From positions 1,364,001-1,428,000 of the forward strand of contig NZ_AP024590.1 of assembly GCF_018323985.1 (NCBI RefSeq): a stretch of DNA of 64,000 nucleotides, in the 5' to 3' direction. The notes under the pieces were generated by a model that saw nothing but the letters and a program-made list of their open reading frames with translations, was not told where the DNA came from and did no database searches. The position numbers and the translations under genes were made by a program. This document shows, one piece after another, positions 21,503-29,070 of the stretch (position 1 is the stretch's first letter; each line of letters begins with the position of its first letter). The DNA comes from Enterobacter kobei (GTDB lineage Bacteria > Pseudomonadota > Gammaproteobacteria > Enterobacterales > Enterobacteriaceae).

Positions 21503-21583
21503 TTTCCCCTCACCCCGGCCCTCTCCCGGGGGAGAGGGAGAAAAGCGGGCCTGACCCTCTTCCTGGAGAGAGGGTCAGGCCAT
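21503..21583. repeat. Two palindromes of the CCCTC family between cstA and ybdD
   Basis: The first is CCCCTCACCCC-GGCCCTCTCCC with a GGGAGAGGG return arm. The second is GGCCTGACCCTCT and AGAGAGGGTCAGGCC, complementary across 13 base pairs. They lie inside a two-gene unit, so they may attenuate or stabilise the cstA-ybdD message. Confidence 0.75.
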
Positions 21584-21603
21584 CACACAATAACGGAGTC
21601 ACT

Positions 21604-21801
21604 ATGTTCGATACACTATCGAAAGCCGGAAAATATCTGGGCCAGGCGGCGAAGCTGATGATCGGCGTGCCGGACTACGACAACTACGTCGAGCACATGC
21701 GCCAGAACCATCCCGACCAGCCGCCGATGACCTATGAAGCGTTTTTCCGCGACCGGCAGGACGCGCGCTACGGCAGCAAAGGCGGCGTGAAGTGCTGTTA
21801 G
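21604..21801 (+). CDS. ybdD: YbdD, DUF466 small protein
   Basis: A 65-residue cytosolic protein of the YbdD/YjiX family with the typical [14 protein letters not shown] and [11 protein letters not shown] motifs and a C-terminal CC. Paralogues follow CstA or BtsT transporters and are thought to assist them, though the mechanism is not settled. A CGGAG ribosome site precedes the ATG. The stop overlaps the end of the opposing antitoxin gene by 4 bases. Confidence 0.93.
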   Translation: MFDTLSKAGKYLGQAAKLMIGVPDYDNYVEHMRQNHPDQPPMTYEAFFRDRQDARYGSKGGVKCC

Positions 21802-22202
21802 CCTTCTTTGGGCAGATAAAGGCTGATTTGCTCCTGCTTGCAGCCGTAAATCGCCGCAAGTTTTTCGCGGGTGCGTTTCTGCGGGCGCGAGTCTTTTGCC
21901 TCAAGCTGTGAAACGGCTGACTGGCTGATACCCAGTTTGTCAGCCACCTCCTGCTGCGACAAACCCCGTAAAATACGCCAGGCGGCCTGCAGGCTGACGT
22001 CCTCGCGGGACATCACCAGGCACACTTCATGGGGCAATTTCTCGTCGTCATATTTATCGGACTCGGCTGGTACATCCTCCCAGTCCGCTTCATCTTCGTC
22101 GTCATATTCCAGCATGGCTAAACGCATACGAAAGTATTCGTGGTAAGGGATAACAACGTACTGGGGTTTTCCTTCTTCATCATTGATGAACTGAACAGTC
22201 AT
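21798..22202 (-). CDS. Type II antitoxin with HTH (XRE) domain
   Basis: A 134-residue protein that resembles antitoxins of HigBA/RelE-type systems. The N-terminal part ([20 protein letters not shown]) looks like a Phd-type segment, the middle is very acidic (residues about 40-60), and the C-terminus has a clear helix-turn-helix ([20 protein letters not shown]). The ATG at 22202 is preferred to an upstream frame reaching 22220 because MTVQFIND is the family-like start and it overlaps the toxin end, as usual for coupled genes. The antitoxin is intact while the toxin upstream appears broken. Confidence 0.8.
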   Translation of the reverse strand: MTVQFINDEEGKPQYVVIPYHEYFRMRLAMLEYDDEDEADWEDVPAESDKYDDEKLPHEVCLVMSREDVSLQAAWRILRGLSQQEVADKLGISQSAVSQLEAKDSRPQKRTREKLAAIYGCKQEQISLYLPKEG

Positions 22203-22399
22203 AATGTGCACGCTCCTCATGCAGATAAGTGGTTGAGGTTCTGCGCTTTACTGCCACGATATAGCAGATATTCAGCGGCTCCTCTTCCAGAGTGACAGCG
22301 GTCACCAATATCATGGATCCGTTGCATAATTTTCCGCTGGTAACCCACATCGATTTTCGCAAAACGCCTGCCTGCTGCTCTTGACCAGATAATCTTCAT
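22180..22399 (-). pseudogene. RelE/HigB-like toxin, apparently deleted and frameshifted
   Basis: Starting at 22399, with GGAGG five bases upstream, the frame reads MKIIWSRAAGRRFAKIDVGY, a typical RelE-family N-terminus, but it ends after 60 residues with a sequence (HSGRGAAEYLLYRGSKAQ) unlike the family. In a different frame, ending at 22180, the sequence VAVKRRTSTTYLHEE resembles the usual RelE-family C-terminus. The arginine-containing core (YRLRVGDYR-like) is missing. This suggests an internal deletion plus frameshift; the call rests on remembered family patterns, so a short functional variant remains possible. Confidence 0.6.
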
Positions 22400-22536
22400 C
22401 TGTACCTCCACTGTACGCCTGCATTTAAAATAAGTAAATAATAAGATAATTAGATAAATTACAGATTTCTTATAAACAAAGCGTAAAGCAGTTCGTCACC
22501 GTAAAAAAGTGGCGAAAGAAGGTTTGTCGGGGAGAG

Positions 22537-22568
22537 TCAAAAAAACCTCTGTCGGGCGACAGAGGTTT
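22537..22568 (-). terminator. Rho-independent terminator of hcxA
   Basis: Read on the minus strand, AAACCTCTGTCG and CGACAGAGGTTT form a 12-base-pair stem followed by a T-run, just after the hcxA stop. Confidence 0.9.
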
Positions 22569-22581
22569 GCAAAAAAGTGGA

Positions 22582-23670
22582 TCAGCGGCTGAGGTTTTCC
22601 ACTTTTTCAAAAGCCGCCCGCAGGGACGCCGCCGTTACCGGTACGGGCAGGGCGTGGATGGATTCCACCGGGCGCAGCGTATGCGCAATAACCCGGTCCA
22701 GTTCCGCCGCATGGTGAATATCGACCTCAAGTTCCGCCAGCGTGGTCGGCAGCCTGAAGCGTTTATAGGCGGCGATGAGCTGCGCCAGCACCTCGTCCTG
22801 ACCGAGCAGGGCGCTCTGTACCAGAATGCCGTAGGCGACTTTGGTGCCGTGCAGGTATTTCTCGGTTTGTGGCAGTACCGTCAGCCCGTTATGCACCGAA
22901 TGCGCTGCCGCCACGCGGGTGTAGCGCTCGCCCAGTCCGCCCACCATGCCGCCACCGGCGATGATCGCATCCACCACATCCCGGAAAGCCTGCGTGACCT
23001 CCCCCCGCGCCTGATCCGCCAGTGCCGCTTCACTGCTGTCTAACAGCACATCGCGGATCGCCAGCGCACCATTGATGCCAAGCCGCACCGTCAGCGGCAG
23101 GCTTTCCGGTTCAGGTGCCAGCACCACCGCTTCATACCACTTCGCCAGCGTATCGCCAATGCCCGCCAGCAGGTATTCCGCCGGGGCTTCCAGAATGATG
23201 TGCGGCTCTACCAGCACCAGGAAGTTGGCATCGTCGAAGATCTCAAAATGCAGCGCCTGTCCGGCGTCGTTATACCAGACGGAGAGCGGCGTCCAGGCCG
23301 CACAGGTGGCGGCGATGGTCGGGATAGCCACCACCGGCAACGCCAACCTCCGCGCCACCGCTTTCACGGTATCCAGCAGCGCACCGCCGCCCAGGCCAAT
23401 CACCACGCGGCGATCGTCGCCCGCCTGCGCCACCAGCTCCGCCACGTCGTGCTCGCTACAGTGCCCCTTAAACAGCAGGTGCTTCGCGCCGGGCGCATGG
23501 AAACTCTCCGGCAGGTAAGGGGTGGCAGCGGCGATGGCGCGCTCACCGTAGATCCAGACCGCACGGGAAAGCTGCTCCGGGGTATAAAAATCGTGCAGGC
23601 GCGTCAGGCTCCCGGCATGGGAATAGTAGTTGGCGGGGCCGGGTACGACGCGAATATCGGTGTTGCTCAT
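22582..23670 (-). CDS. hcxA: Hydroxycarboxylate dehydrogenase A (YbdH)
   Basis: Iron-type (glycerol-dehydrogenase-like) oxidoreductase of 362 residues, matching E. coli HcxA, which reduces 2-oxo acids such as 2-oxoglutarate and 2-oxobutyrate. The NAD loop GLGGGALLDTVKA, the PTIAATCAAWTPLSVWYN segment, and metal-site histidines in AAAHSVHNGL and TEKYLHGTKVAYG are visible. The GTG-free ATG at 23670 gives MSNTDIRVVPGPANYYSH; the longer frame to 23718 adds an unlike extension. It is divergent from the ABC transporter operon. Confidence 0.94.
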   Translation of the reverse strand: MSNTDIRVVPGPANYYSHAGSLTRLHDFYTPEQLSRAVWIYGERAIAAATPYLPESFHAPGAKHLLFKGHCSEHDVAELVAQAGDDRRVVIGLGGGALLDTVKAVARRLALPVVAIPTIAATCAAWTPLSVWYNDAGQALHFEIFDDANFLVLVEPHIILEAPAEYLLAGIGDTLAKWYEAVVLAPEPESLPLTVRLGINGALAIRDVLLDSSEAALADQARGEVTQAFRDVVDAIIAGGGMVGGLGERYTRVAAAHSVHNGLTVLPQTEKYLHGTKVAYGILVQSALLGQDEVLAQLIAAYKRFRLPTTLAELEVDIHHAAELDRVIAHTLRPVESIHALPVPVTAASLRAAFEKVENLSR

Positions 23671-23831
23671 GAGTGTGTCCTTATACGTGATCGCTAACCC
23701 GATGTTATGTCTGGACATCCGGATGGCTAATAATATTTCGCTTTATCTTATGCCTTTTCCGTAGTTGTCAGTCAAGCCGCGCTGTGAAAAATTCATGAAA
23801 TCAATCTATTAATCACAGGGATTTGCAGCGA

Positions 23832-25334
23832 ATGAGCGTTAACCATCTCGACATGCGCGCCATCACGCTCGCCTTTGCCGGTGTAAAAGCGCTGTCGCAG
23901 GTCAATTTCACCCTGCGCGGCGGATCGGTTCATGCCCTGACCGGTGCGAACGGCGCGGGCAAATCCACGCTGATGGCGGTGCTGTGCGGCACGCACGATC
24001 ATTACGAAGGGGAGATCGCCATCAATCACCAGGTGGTCTCCATTCGCTCGCCCCGTGATGCGAAACAACTGGGTATTCATCTGGTGCAGCAGGAAGTGGA
24101 CGTGGCGCTGATCCCCGGTCTGTCGATTGCTGAAAACATCATGCTCGATCGGCTGGCGGAGCCGGGTCATGCGTATCACTGGCCGAAGGTTCGTCAGCAG
24201 GCACGCGCCGCGCTGGCGCAGCTGGACGTGACGCTGGACGTGCGGCGTTCCATTGACAGCTGCACGCTGGCTGAAAAGCAGCAAATTTTACTCGCCCGGG
24301 CGTTATCGCACCGCTGCCGCTTTTTGATCCTCGATGAACCTACCGCGCCCCTTGATCAGCATGAAAGCGAACGGCTGTTTGCGGTGGTACGACGCCTGCA
24401 ACAGCAAGGGATCGCTGTGGTGTTTATCTCCCATCGCATTCATGAACTGAAAGCGATCTGCGACACCTTAACGGTGCTGCGGGACGGCAAGCTGATCGAA
24501 TCCGGGCCGATGGACAATCTGCCAGGCGACGCGATCGTCGAAAAGATGCTCGGTCACGAACTGAGCGATATTTACCCGCCGAAACGCGCGCAGCACAGCG
24601 ATGAGACGCTGCTGCGGGTAGAGGGGCTGCACGACGAAGGCCTGTTAAAAGATATCTCGTTGCAGCTGCGCAAGGGTGAAATTCTCGGCATCGCCGGGCT
24701 GGCGGGGGCAGGCAAAACCGAGCTGTGCAAGGCGCTGTTTGGTGCCAGCAAAAGCCGAGTGACCCGCGGGGAGCTTAACAGCCAGCCGTGGAAACCGCGC
24801 GATCCGGCGGACTCAGTACTGCGCGGCATCGCGCTGGTGCCGGAGGAGCGTCGCAAAGAGGGCATCTTCATCGACGAATCGGTGAGCATGAATCTGGCGG
24901 TCAGCGCGGATAACCGTTTTTCCCGTGGCGGGATCTTTAGCCACCGCAAAGCCTGGCGCTGGGCGCAGGAGGTGATCGCCCGCATCGGCGTGCGCACCAC
25001 CGGGCCTGGGCAACTCCTGCGGCGGCTGTCCGGCGGCAATCAACAGAAAGTGGCGATTGGCAAATGGCTGCGCGGTAACGCGAACGTACTGATTTTTGAC
25101 GAGCCGACCAAGGGCGTGGACGTCAAAGCCAAAACCGATCTGTTTCAGTTGATCGACGGGCTGGCACGGGAAGGGAAGGGCGTGATCTACGCCTCCGGCG
25201 AGTTCGCCGAACTGGTGGGGTTGTGCGATCGCATTTGCGTGTTGTGGGATGGCAGGATCGTAGCGGAAATCGCCGGGGCAGACGCCCGTGAAGAAACACT
25301 ACTTTATTATTCGACCGGAGGTACGGCGTCGTGA
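23832..25334 (+). CDS. Sugar-type ABC transporter ATPase (RbsA/MglA family)
   Basis: Cytosolic ATPase of 500 residues with two tandem nucleotide-binding domains. The first has GANGAGKST near residue 38 and LILDEPTAPLD; its signature is degenerate (CTLAEKQQI), as common in this family. The second has GLAGAGKTE near residue 290, LSGGNQQKVAIGKWL and VLIFDEPTKGVD. ATG 23832 is preferred over an upstream TTG at 23823. It heads an ATPase-permease-binding protein-propeller unit. Ribose or similar sugars or sugar-like ligands are the family's usual cargo; the actual ligand cannot be read from the sequence. Confidence 0.9.
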   Translation: MSVNHLDMRAITLAFAGVKALSQVNFTLRGGSVHALTGANGAGKSTLMAVLCGTHDHYEGEIAINHQVVSIRSPRDAKQLGIHLVQQEVDVALIPGLSIAENIMLDRLAEPGHAYHWPKVRQQARAALAQLDVTLDVRRSIDSCTLAEKQQILLARALSHRCRFLILDEPTAPLDQHESERLFAVVRRLQQQGIAVVFISHRIHELKAICDTLTVLRDGKLIESGPMDNLPGDAIVEKMLGHELSDIYPPKRAQHSDETLLRVEGLHDEGLLKDISLQLRKGEILGIAGLAGAGKTELCKALFGASKSRVTRGELNSQPWKPRDPADSVLRGIALVPEERRKEGIFIDESVSMNLAVSADNRFSRGGIFSHRKAWRWAQEVIARIGVRTTGPGQLLRRLSGGNQQKVAIGKWLRGNANVLIFDEPTKGVDVKAKTDLFQLIDGLAREGKGVIYASGEFAELVGLCDRICVLWDGRIVAEIAGADAREETLLYYSTGGTAS

Positions 25335-26326
25335 GCAAGGCCCTTTCAGTGAATGCAACGGCATCAGGCCGTCAGCAGTTTTTCGATTTTCTCTATAAAT
25401 GGGGCATGTTGCTGACCGTGGTGGTGCTGATCGCCGTGTTTGGCCTCGCCTCGGATAACTTCCTCGATCCGTTCAACATCATCAATATTCTGCGCTCGAT
25501 TGCCATTGTCACGGTGATCGCCATCGGCGTGTCTATTTCCCTCACCGTGGGCGGTTTTGACCTGTCGGTGGGTTCGACAGCATCGCTGGCAAATGCGTTA
25601 GTGATTTCGCTGTTTGTCTGGCACGGCTTTGGCACCACCGAAGCGATTCTGGTGACGCTGGCGCTCTGTACGCTGGTGGGGCTGTTTAACGCCTTTCTCA
25701 TCGTGGTGCTGCGCATTCCCGACATGCTCGCCACGCTCGGCAGCCTGTTCGTCATTCAGGGCGTGGCGATGACGTACAGCTACGGCGGCTCGATTACGCA
25801 AAACATGCTGCTGCCCAGCGGCGAGATGGCGGAAGGGCTGATCCCGGACGCTTTTGCGCTGCTCGGTCAGGTGCCGGTGATCGTCATCATCATGCTGGTG
25901 GTAACGGTGGTGGCGCAGTTAGCGCTGTCGCTGACCACTCATGGCCGCCGCATGTACGCCATCGGCGGCAACCCGGAAGCGGCGCGCCTCTCCGGTATCC
26001 GCACGACCCGTTACAAGGTGGCGGCCTATGTGATTGCTTCGCTGCTGGCGGGACTGGGCGGAATTTTGCTGGCCTCGCGCATCGGCTCCTCGCAGGTTAA
26101 CGCCGGTGGCGGTTATCTGATGGATGCGGTGGCGGCGGCCTGGATCGGCTTTTCGCTGGCTGGTTCCGGCAAACCCAATGCGCTCGGTACGCTGGTGGGC
26201 GCGGTCATTCTCGGTGTGCTGTCGAACGGGCTGGTGATGCTGTCGGTTCCGTATTACGCCATGGACATTATTAAGGGGCTGGTGCTGGCCGGCGCTCTTG
26301 CACTCACTTATTTCCAGCGCCGTTAA
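25331..26326 (+). CDS. Sugar-type ABC transporter permease (RbsC family)
   Basis: Inner-membrane permease of 331 residues with about nine or ten hydrophobic helices and the family motifs GGFDLSVGSTASL (about residue 75) and GGNPEAARLSGI before the coupling helix. The GTG start at 25331 overlaps the ATPase stop as GTGA and has GGAGG about 10 bases upstream. It should dimerise to form the channel for the operon's binding protein. Confidence 0.9.
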   Translation: MSKALSVNATASGRQQFFDFLYKWGMLLTVVVLIAVFGLASDNFLDPFNIINILRSIAIVTVIAIGVSISLTVGGFDLSVGSTASLANALVISLFVWHGFGTTEAILVTLALCTLVGLFNAFLIVVLRIPDMLATLGSLFVIQGVAMTYSYGGSITQNMLLPSGEMAEGLIPDAFALLGQVPVIVIIMLVVTVVAQLALSLTTHGRRMYAIGGNPEAARLSGIRTTRYKVAAYVIASLLAGLGGILLASRIGSSQVNAGGGYLMDAVAAAWIGFSLAGSGKPNALGTLVGAVILGVLSNGLVMLSVPYYAMDIIKGLVLAGALALTYFQRR

Positions 26327-26349
26327 TTCATTATTCAGGGGAAACAGAG

Positions 26350-27414
26350 ATGAAAAAATTTGCACTGTCACTGCTGGCGCTGGGCTTACTGAGTTCAGTA
26401 CAGGGTTATGCCGCCACGCCTGCACCGGTTCCGGCTGCGATTGCCGGTCATAACGGACCGATCCGTATCGCGGTCATTCGTAACCTCGGCTCTGACGACA
26501 ACACGACGCAGTTTGTCTCCGGCGCGTTGACGGAAGGTAAAAAGCTCGGCTTTAAGATCAGCACCTTTTTAAGTAACGGCGATGATGCGAAGTTTCAGGA
26601 TTTTGTGAACCAGGCGATCAGCCAGAAATACGACGGCATTATTCTTTCCCAGGGGCGCGATCCCTACTCCACCGATCTGGTGAAGAAAGCCGTGGACGCA
26701 GGCATTGCGGTGTCGGTGTTTGATACCGCTGTGAAGGGTGAGATCCCGGGCGTCACCGTCACCCAGCAGGATGACGCCTCCCTGACGGATCTGTCGTTTG
26801 GCGAGCTGGTGAAAGACTTCAACGGCAAGGCGAACATCATCAAACTGTGGGTCGCCGGGTTCCCGCCGATGGAGCGTCGCCAGGCCGCCTATCAGGAACT
26901 GCTGAAGCAGCATCCGGGCATCAAAGAACTGGAATCCATTGGCGCAGTGTCGTCGGACGTGCAGGGAGATACCGCCAACAAAGTCGGCGCGGTGCTGGCG
27001 AAATACCCGAAAGGGCAGATCGACGCCATCTGGGGCACATGGGATGCCTTCAGTCAGGGCGCCTATAAAGCGCTGAAAGAGAATGGCCGTACTGAAATCA
27101 AACTCTACAGCATCGACATCTCCAATCAGGATCTCCAGCTGATGCGCGAAGCGGGCAGCCCGTGGAAAGTGAGCGTGGCGGTGGATCCGAAGCTGATTGG
27201 TGCCACTAACGTACGGCTGATCGCCAATAAGATCGCCGGTGAGAAAACGCCTGCCACCTATGACTTTAAAGCCGCCGCGATCCCGCAGGCGCTGCTGGTC
27301 AGCCAGCCAGGCAACGTGAACGTCGCGGCGCTGGGTAAAATTATTCCGGGCTGGGGCCAGACGGAAGACTTTATCGCACCGTGGTTTGCGACGCTGGAAG
27401 CGAAGCAGAAGTAA
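26350..27414 (+). CDS. Periplasmic sugar-binding protein of ABC importer
   Basis: A 354-residue periplasmic-binding protein like those of the ribose/LacI fold (Peripla_BP_4). The signal peptide MKKFALSLLALGLLSSVQGYA precedes the mature domain, which begins its first strand at PIRIAVIRNLGSDDNTT. The NQAISQKYDGIILSQGRDP, VSVFDTAV and IDAIWGTWDAFSQGAYKAL segments are typical of the fold. It is encoded 23 bases after the permease. The ligand is unknown. Confidence 0.9.
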   Translation: MKKFALSLLALGLLSSVQGYAATPAPVPAAIAGHNGPIRIAVIRNLGSDDNTTQFVSGALTEGKKLGFKISTFLSNGDDAKFQDFVNQAISQKYDGIILSQGRDPYSTDLVKKAVDAGIAVSVFDTAVKGEIPGVTVTQQDDASLTDLSFGELVKDFNGKANIIKLWVAGFPPMERRQAAYQELLKQHPGIKELESIGAVSSDVQGDTANKVGAVLAKYPKGQIDAIWGTWDAFSQGAYKALKENGRTEIKLYSIDISNQDLQLMREAGSPWKVSVAVDPKLIGATNVRLIANKIAGEKTPATYDFKAAAIPQALLVSQPGNVNVAALGKIIPGWGQTEDFIAPWFATLEAKQK

Positions 27415-27424
27415 TCATCTGCCC

Positions 27425-27511
27425 TTGCCCGGTGGCGCTGCGCTGACCGGGCCTACAAAAATCGCATGGGCGAAATCAAGTAGGCCGGTGCAAGCGCAGC
27501 GCCGCCCGGCA
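27425..27511. repeat. REP/BIME-type palindromic element
   Basis: GCCCGGTGGCGCTGCGCTG faces CAGCGCCGCCCGGC, with inner GGGCCTAC and GTAGGCC arms. It is nearly the same as the element at 6484-6560 and lies inside the transporter operon, before the propeller gene, where it may shield upstream mRNA. Confidence 0.85.
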
Positions 27512-27548
27512 AAATCGCAACACCGCAACATGCCAACAAGGAGACAAC

Positions 27549-28793
27549 GTGGCTTCTCATTTACCCACCCCCGATTACAGCCGCAACATGCGGCTGATTG
27601 GCCACAGCGATCAGGGTGGTCGCCCGGACGGGGTGCAACTGATGGTGCATCGCGGCTTTGCGTATATCGGCCATATGGTGTCGCAGGGCTTTTCCATTGT
27701 GGACGTGCGCGATCCTAAAAACCCCACGCCCGCCGGATATGTGCCAGCGCCACCGGGCACCTGGAACGTCCATTTGCAGGCGCACGACGATCTGCTGCTG
27801 GTGATCAACGCCCGGGATCTGTTTGCTGACGCGCGTTTTGCCGATGAAAAGGTCTACTACACCCGCTCGGTGGGCGAGACGGTGCGCGATGTGCAGGACA
27901 AAGGCTGGAGCGCCGGGCTGCGCATTTTTGATATTTCAGTGCCGGACAAACCGCGTGAAATCAGTTTCCTGTCGCTGAACGGCATCGGCATTCATCGTAT
28001 CTGGTACGTGGGCGGGCGCTGGGCTTACGTCTCGGCGCTGATCGATGGCTTCACGGATTATATTTTCCTGACTATCGATCTGGCTGACCCGCGCAAACCA
28101 GAGGTAGCCGGGCGCTGGTGGTTACCGGGGATGCATCAGGCAGCGGGAGAAACCCCGCAGTGGCCGGAAGGTAAACGCTACGCGCTGCATCACGCCATTA
28201 TTGCCGGCGATACCGCCTATGGCAGCTGGCGCGACGGCGGGCTGACGCTGCTGGATGTGAAAGATCGCACCCGGCCAACGCTCATCAGCCACCGCAACTG
28301 GAGCCCGCCCTTTGGCGGCGGCACGCATACCGCGCTGCCGTTACCGGACAGGAATTTGCTGGTGGTGCTGGATGAAGCGGTGCTCGACAATCAGGAAGAT
28401 GGCGAGAAGCTGATCTGGCTGTTTGATATTCGCGAGCCGTCAAATCCGGTGAGCATCGCCACTTTCCCGCAGCCGAATGAAACTGACTATGTGGCGAAGG
28501 GCGCACACTTCGGGCCGCATAACCTGCATGAAAACCGGCCTGGCAGCTTTGTCAGCTCAACGCTGATCTTCGCCACCTACCAGAATGCCGGGGTGCGTGT
28601 CTATGACATATCAGACCCGTACCGTCCGGTGGAAACCGGCGCGCTGGTGCCTGCCGCGCCTGCTACCATGATGGACACCCGGCCCGGACGCCCGCAGGTG
28701 ATCCAGTCCTGTGATGTCTTTGTCGATGCGGCGGGGATCATTTACAGCACGGATTACAACGGCGGGCTGTCGGTGATAGAGTATCTCGGTTAG
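27549..28793 (+). CDS. LVIVD-repeat beta-propeller protein, function unknown
   Basis: A 414-residue cytosolic protein with no signal peptide. Repeated blades of the form 'GFAYIGHMVSQGFSIVDV..P', 'AGLRIFDIS.PDKP', 'GGLTLLDVKDRTRP' and 'AGVRVYDISDPYRP' mark the LVIVD family. Histidines recur near the start of successive blades: NVHLQAHD (75, 79), GIHRI (about 149), LHHAI (about 213), GTHTA (about 258), GPHNLHEN (about 323). This spacing recalls metal-centred propellers, an inference only. GTG 27549 follows AAGGAG. Its placement directly behind an ABC sugar importer suggests it acts on the imported compound. I do not recognise a specific function. Confidence 0.75.
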   Translation: MASHLPTPDYSRNMRLIGHSDQGGRPDGVQLMVHRGFAYIGHMVSQGFSIVDVRDPKNPTPAGYVPAPPGTWNVHLQAHDDLLLVINARDLFADARFADEKVYYTRSVGETVRDVQDKGWSAGLRIFDISVPDKPREISFLSLNGIGIHRIWYVGGRWAYVSALIDGFTDYIFLTIDLADPRKPEVAGRWWLPGMHQAAGETPQWPEGKRYALHHAIIAGDTAYGSWRDGGLTLLDVKDRTRPTLISHRNWSPPFGGGTHTALPLPDRNLLVVLDEAVLDNQEDGEKLIWLFDIREPSNPVSIATFPQPNETDYVAKGAHFGPHNLHENRPGSFVSSTLIFATYQNAGVRVYDISDPYRPVETGALVPAAPATMMDTRPGRPQVIQSCDVFVDAAGIIYSTDYNGGLSVIEYLG

Positions 28794-28850
28794 TGGTTAG
28801 ATGAATAACTGAAATATTAATTTTCAAAAAACTACAACATTACTAATATA

Positions 28851-28882
28851 TGCCCAATGTATTATTAATTGGGCATTTTTCT
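28851..28882 (+). terminator. Rho-independent terminator after propeller gene
   Basis: TGCCCAAT and ATTGGGCA form an 8-base-pair stem followed by TTTTT. It closes the transporter-propeller operon. The remaining gap up to 29070 is strikingly AT-rich and without a recognised gene; it probably contains the autotransporter promoter. Confidence 0.9.
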
Positions 28883-29070
28883 TAAGAATTTGAGTGGTGT
28901 CTTATTAAATTAAGTAAAACCTGATAAGGATTAATTATTTTTCTTTTTATTTATTCATGATGTTTATTTGTTTTGAAGGTTAATAAAAAGGTAGCCTTAA
29001 TAAAATATTAAAAACCGATGTCATTCTCTATATAGTGCCCCCGCAAAATGCCTTAGAGGGAACTAATATT

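Noticed and set aside
23780..23831. TGTGA near 23790 as a CRP site for the importer operon
   Set aside because: The second half-site does not match TCACA at the right spacing.
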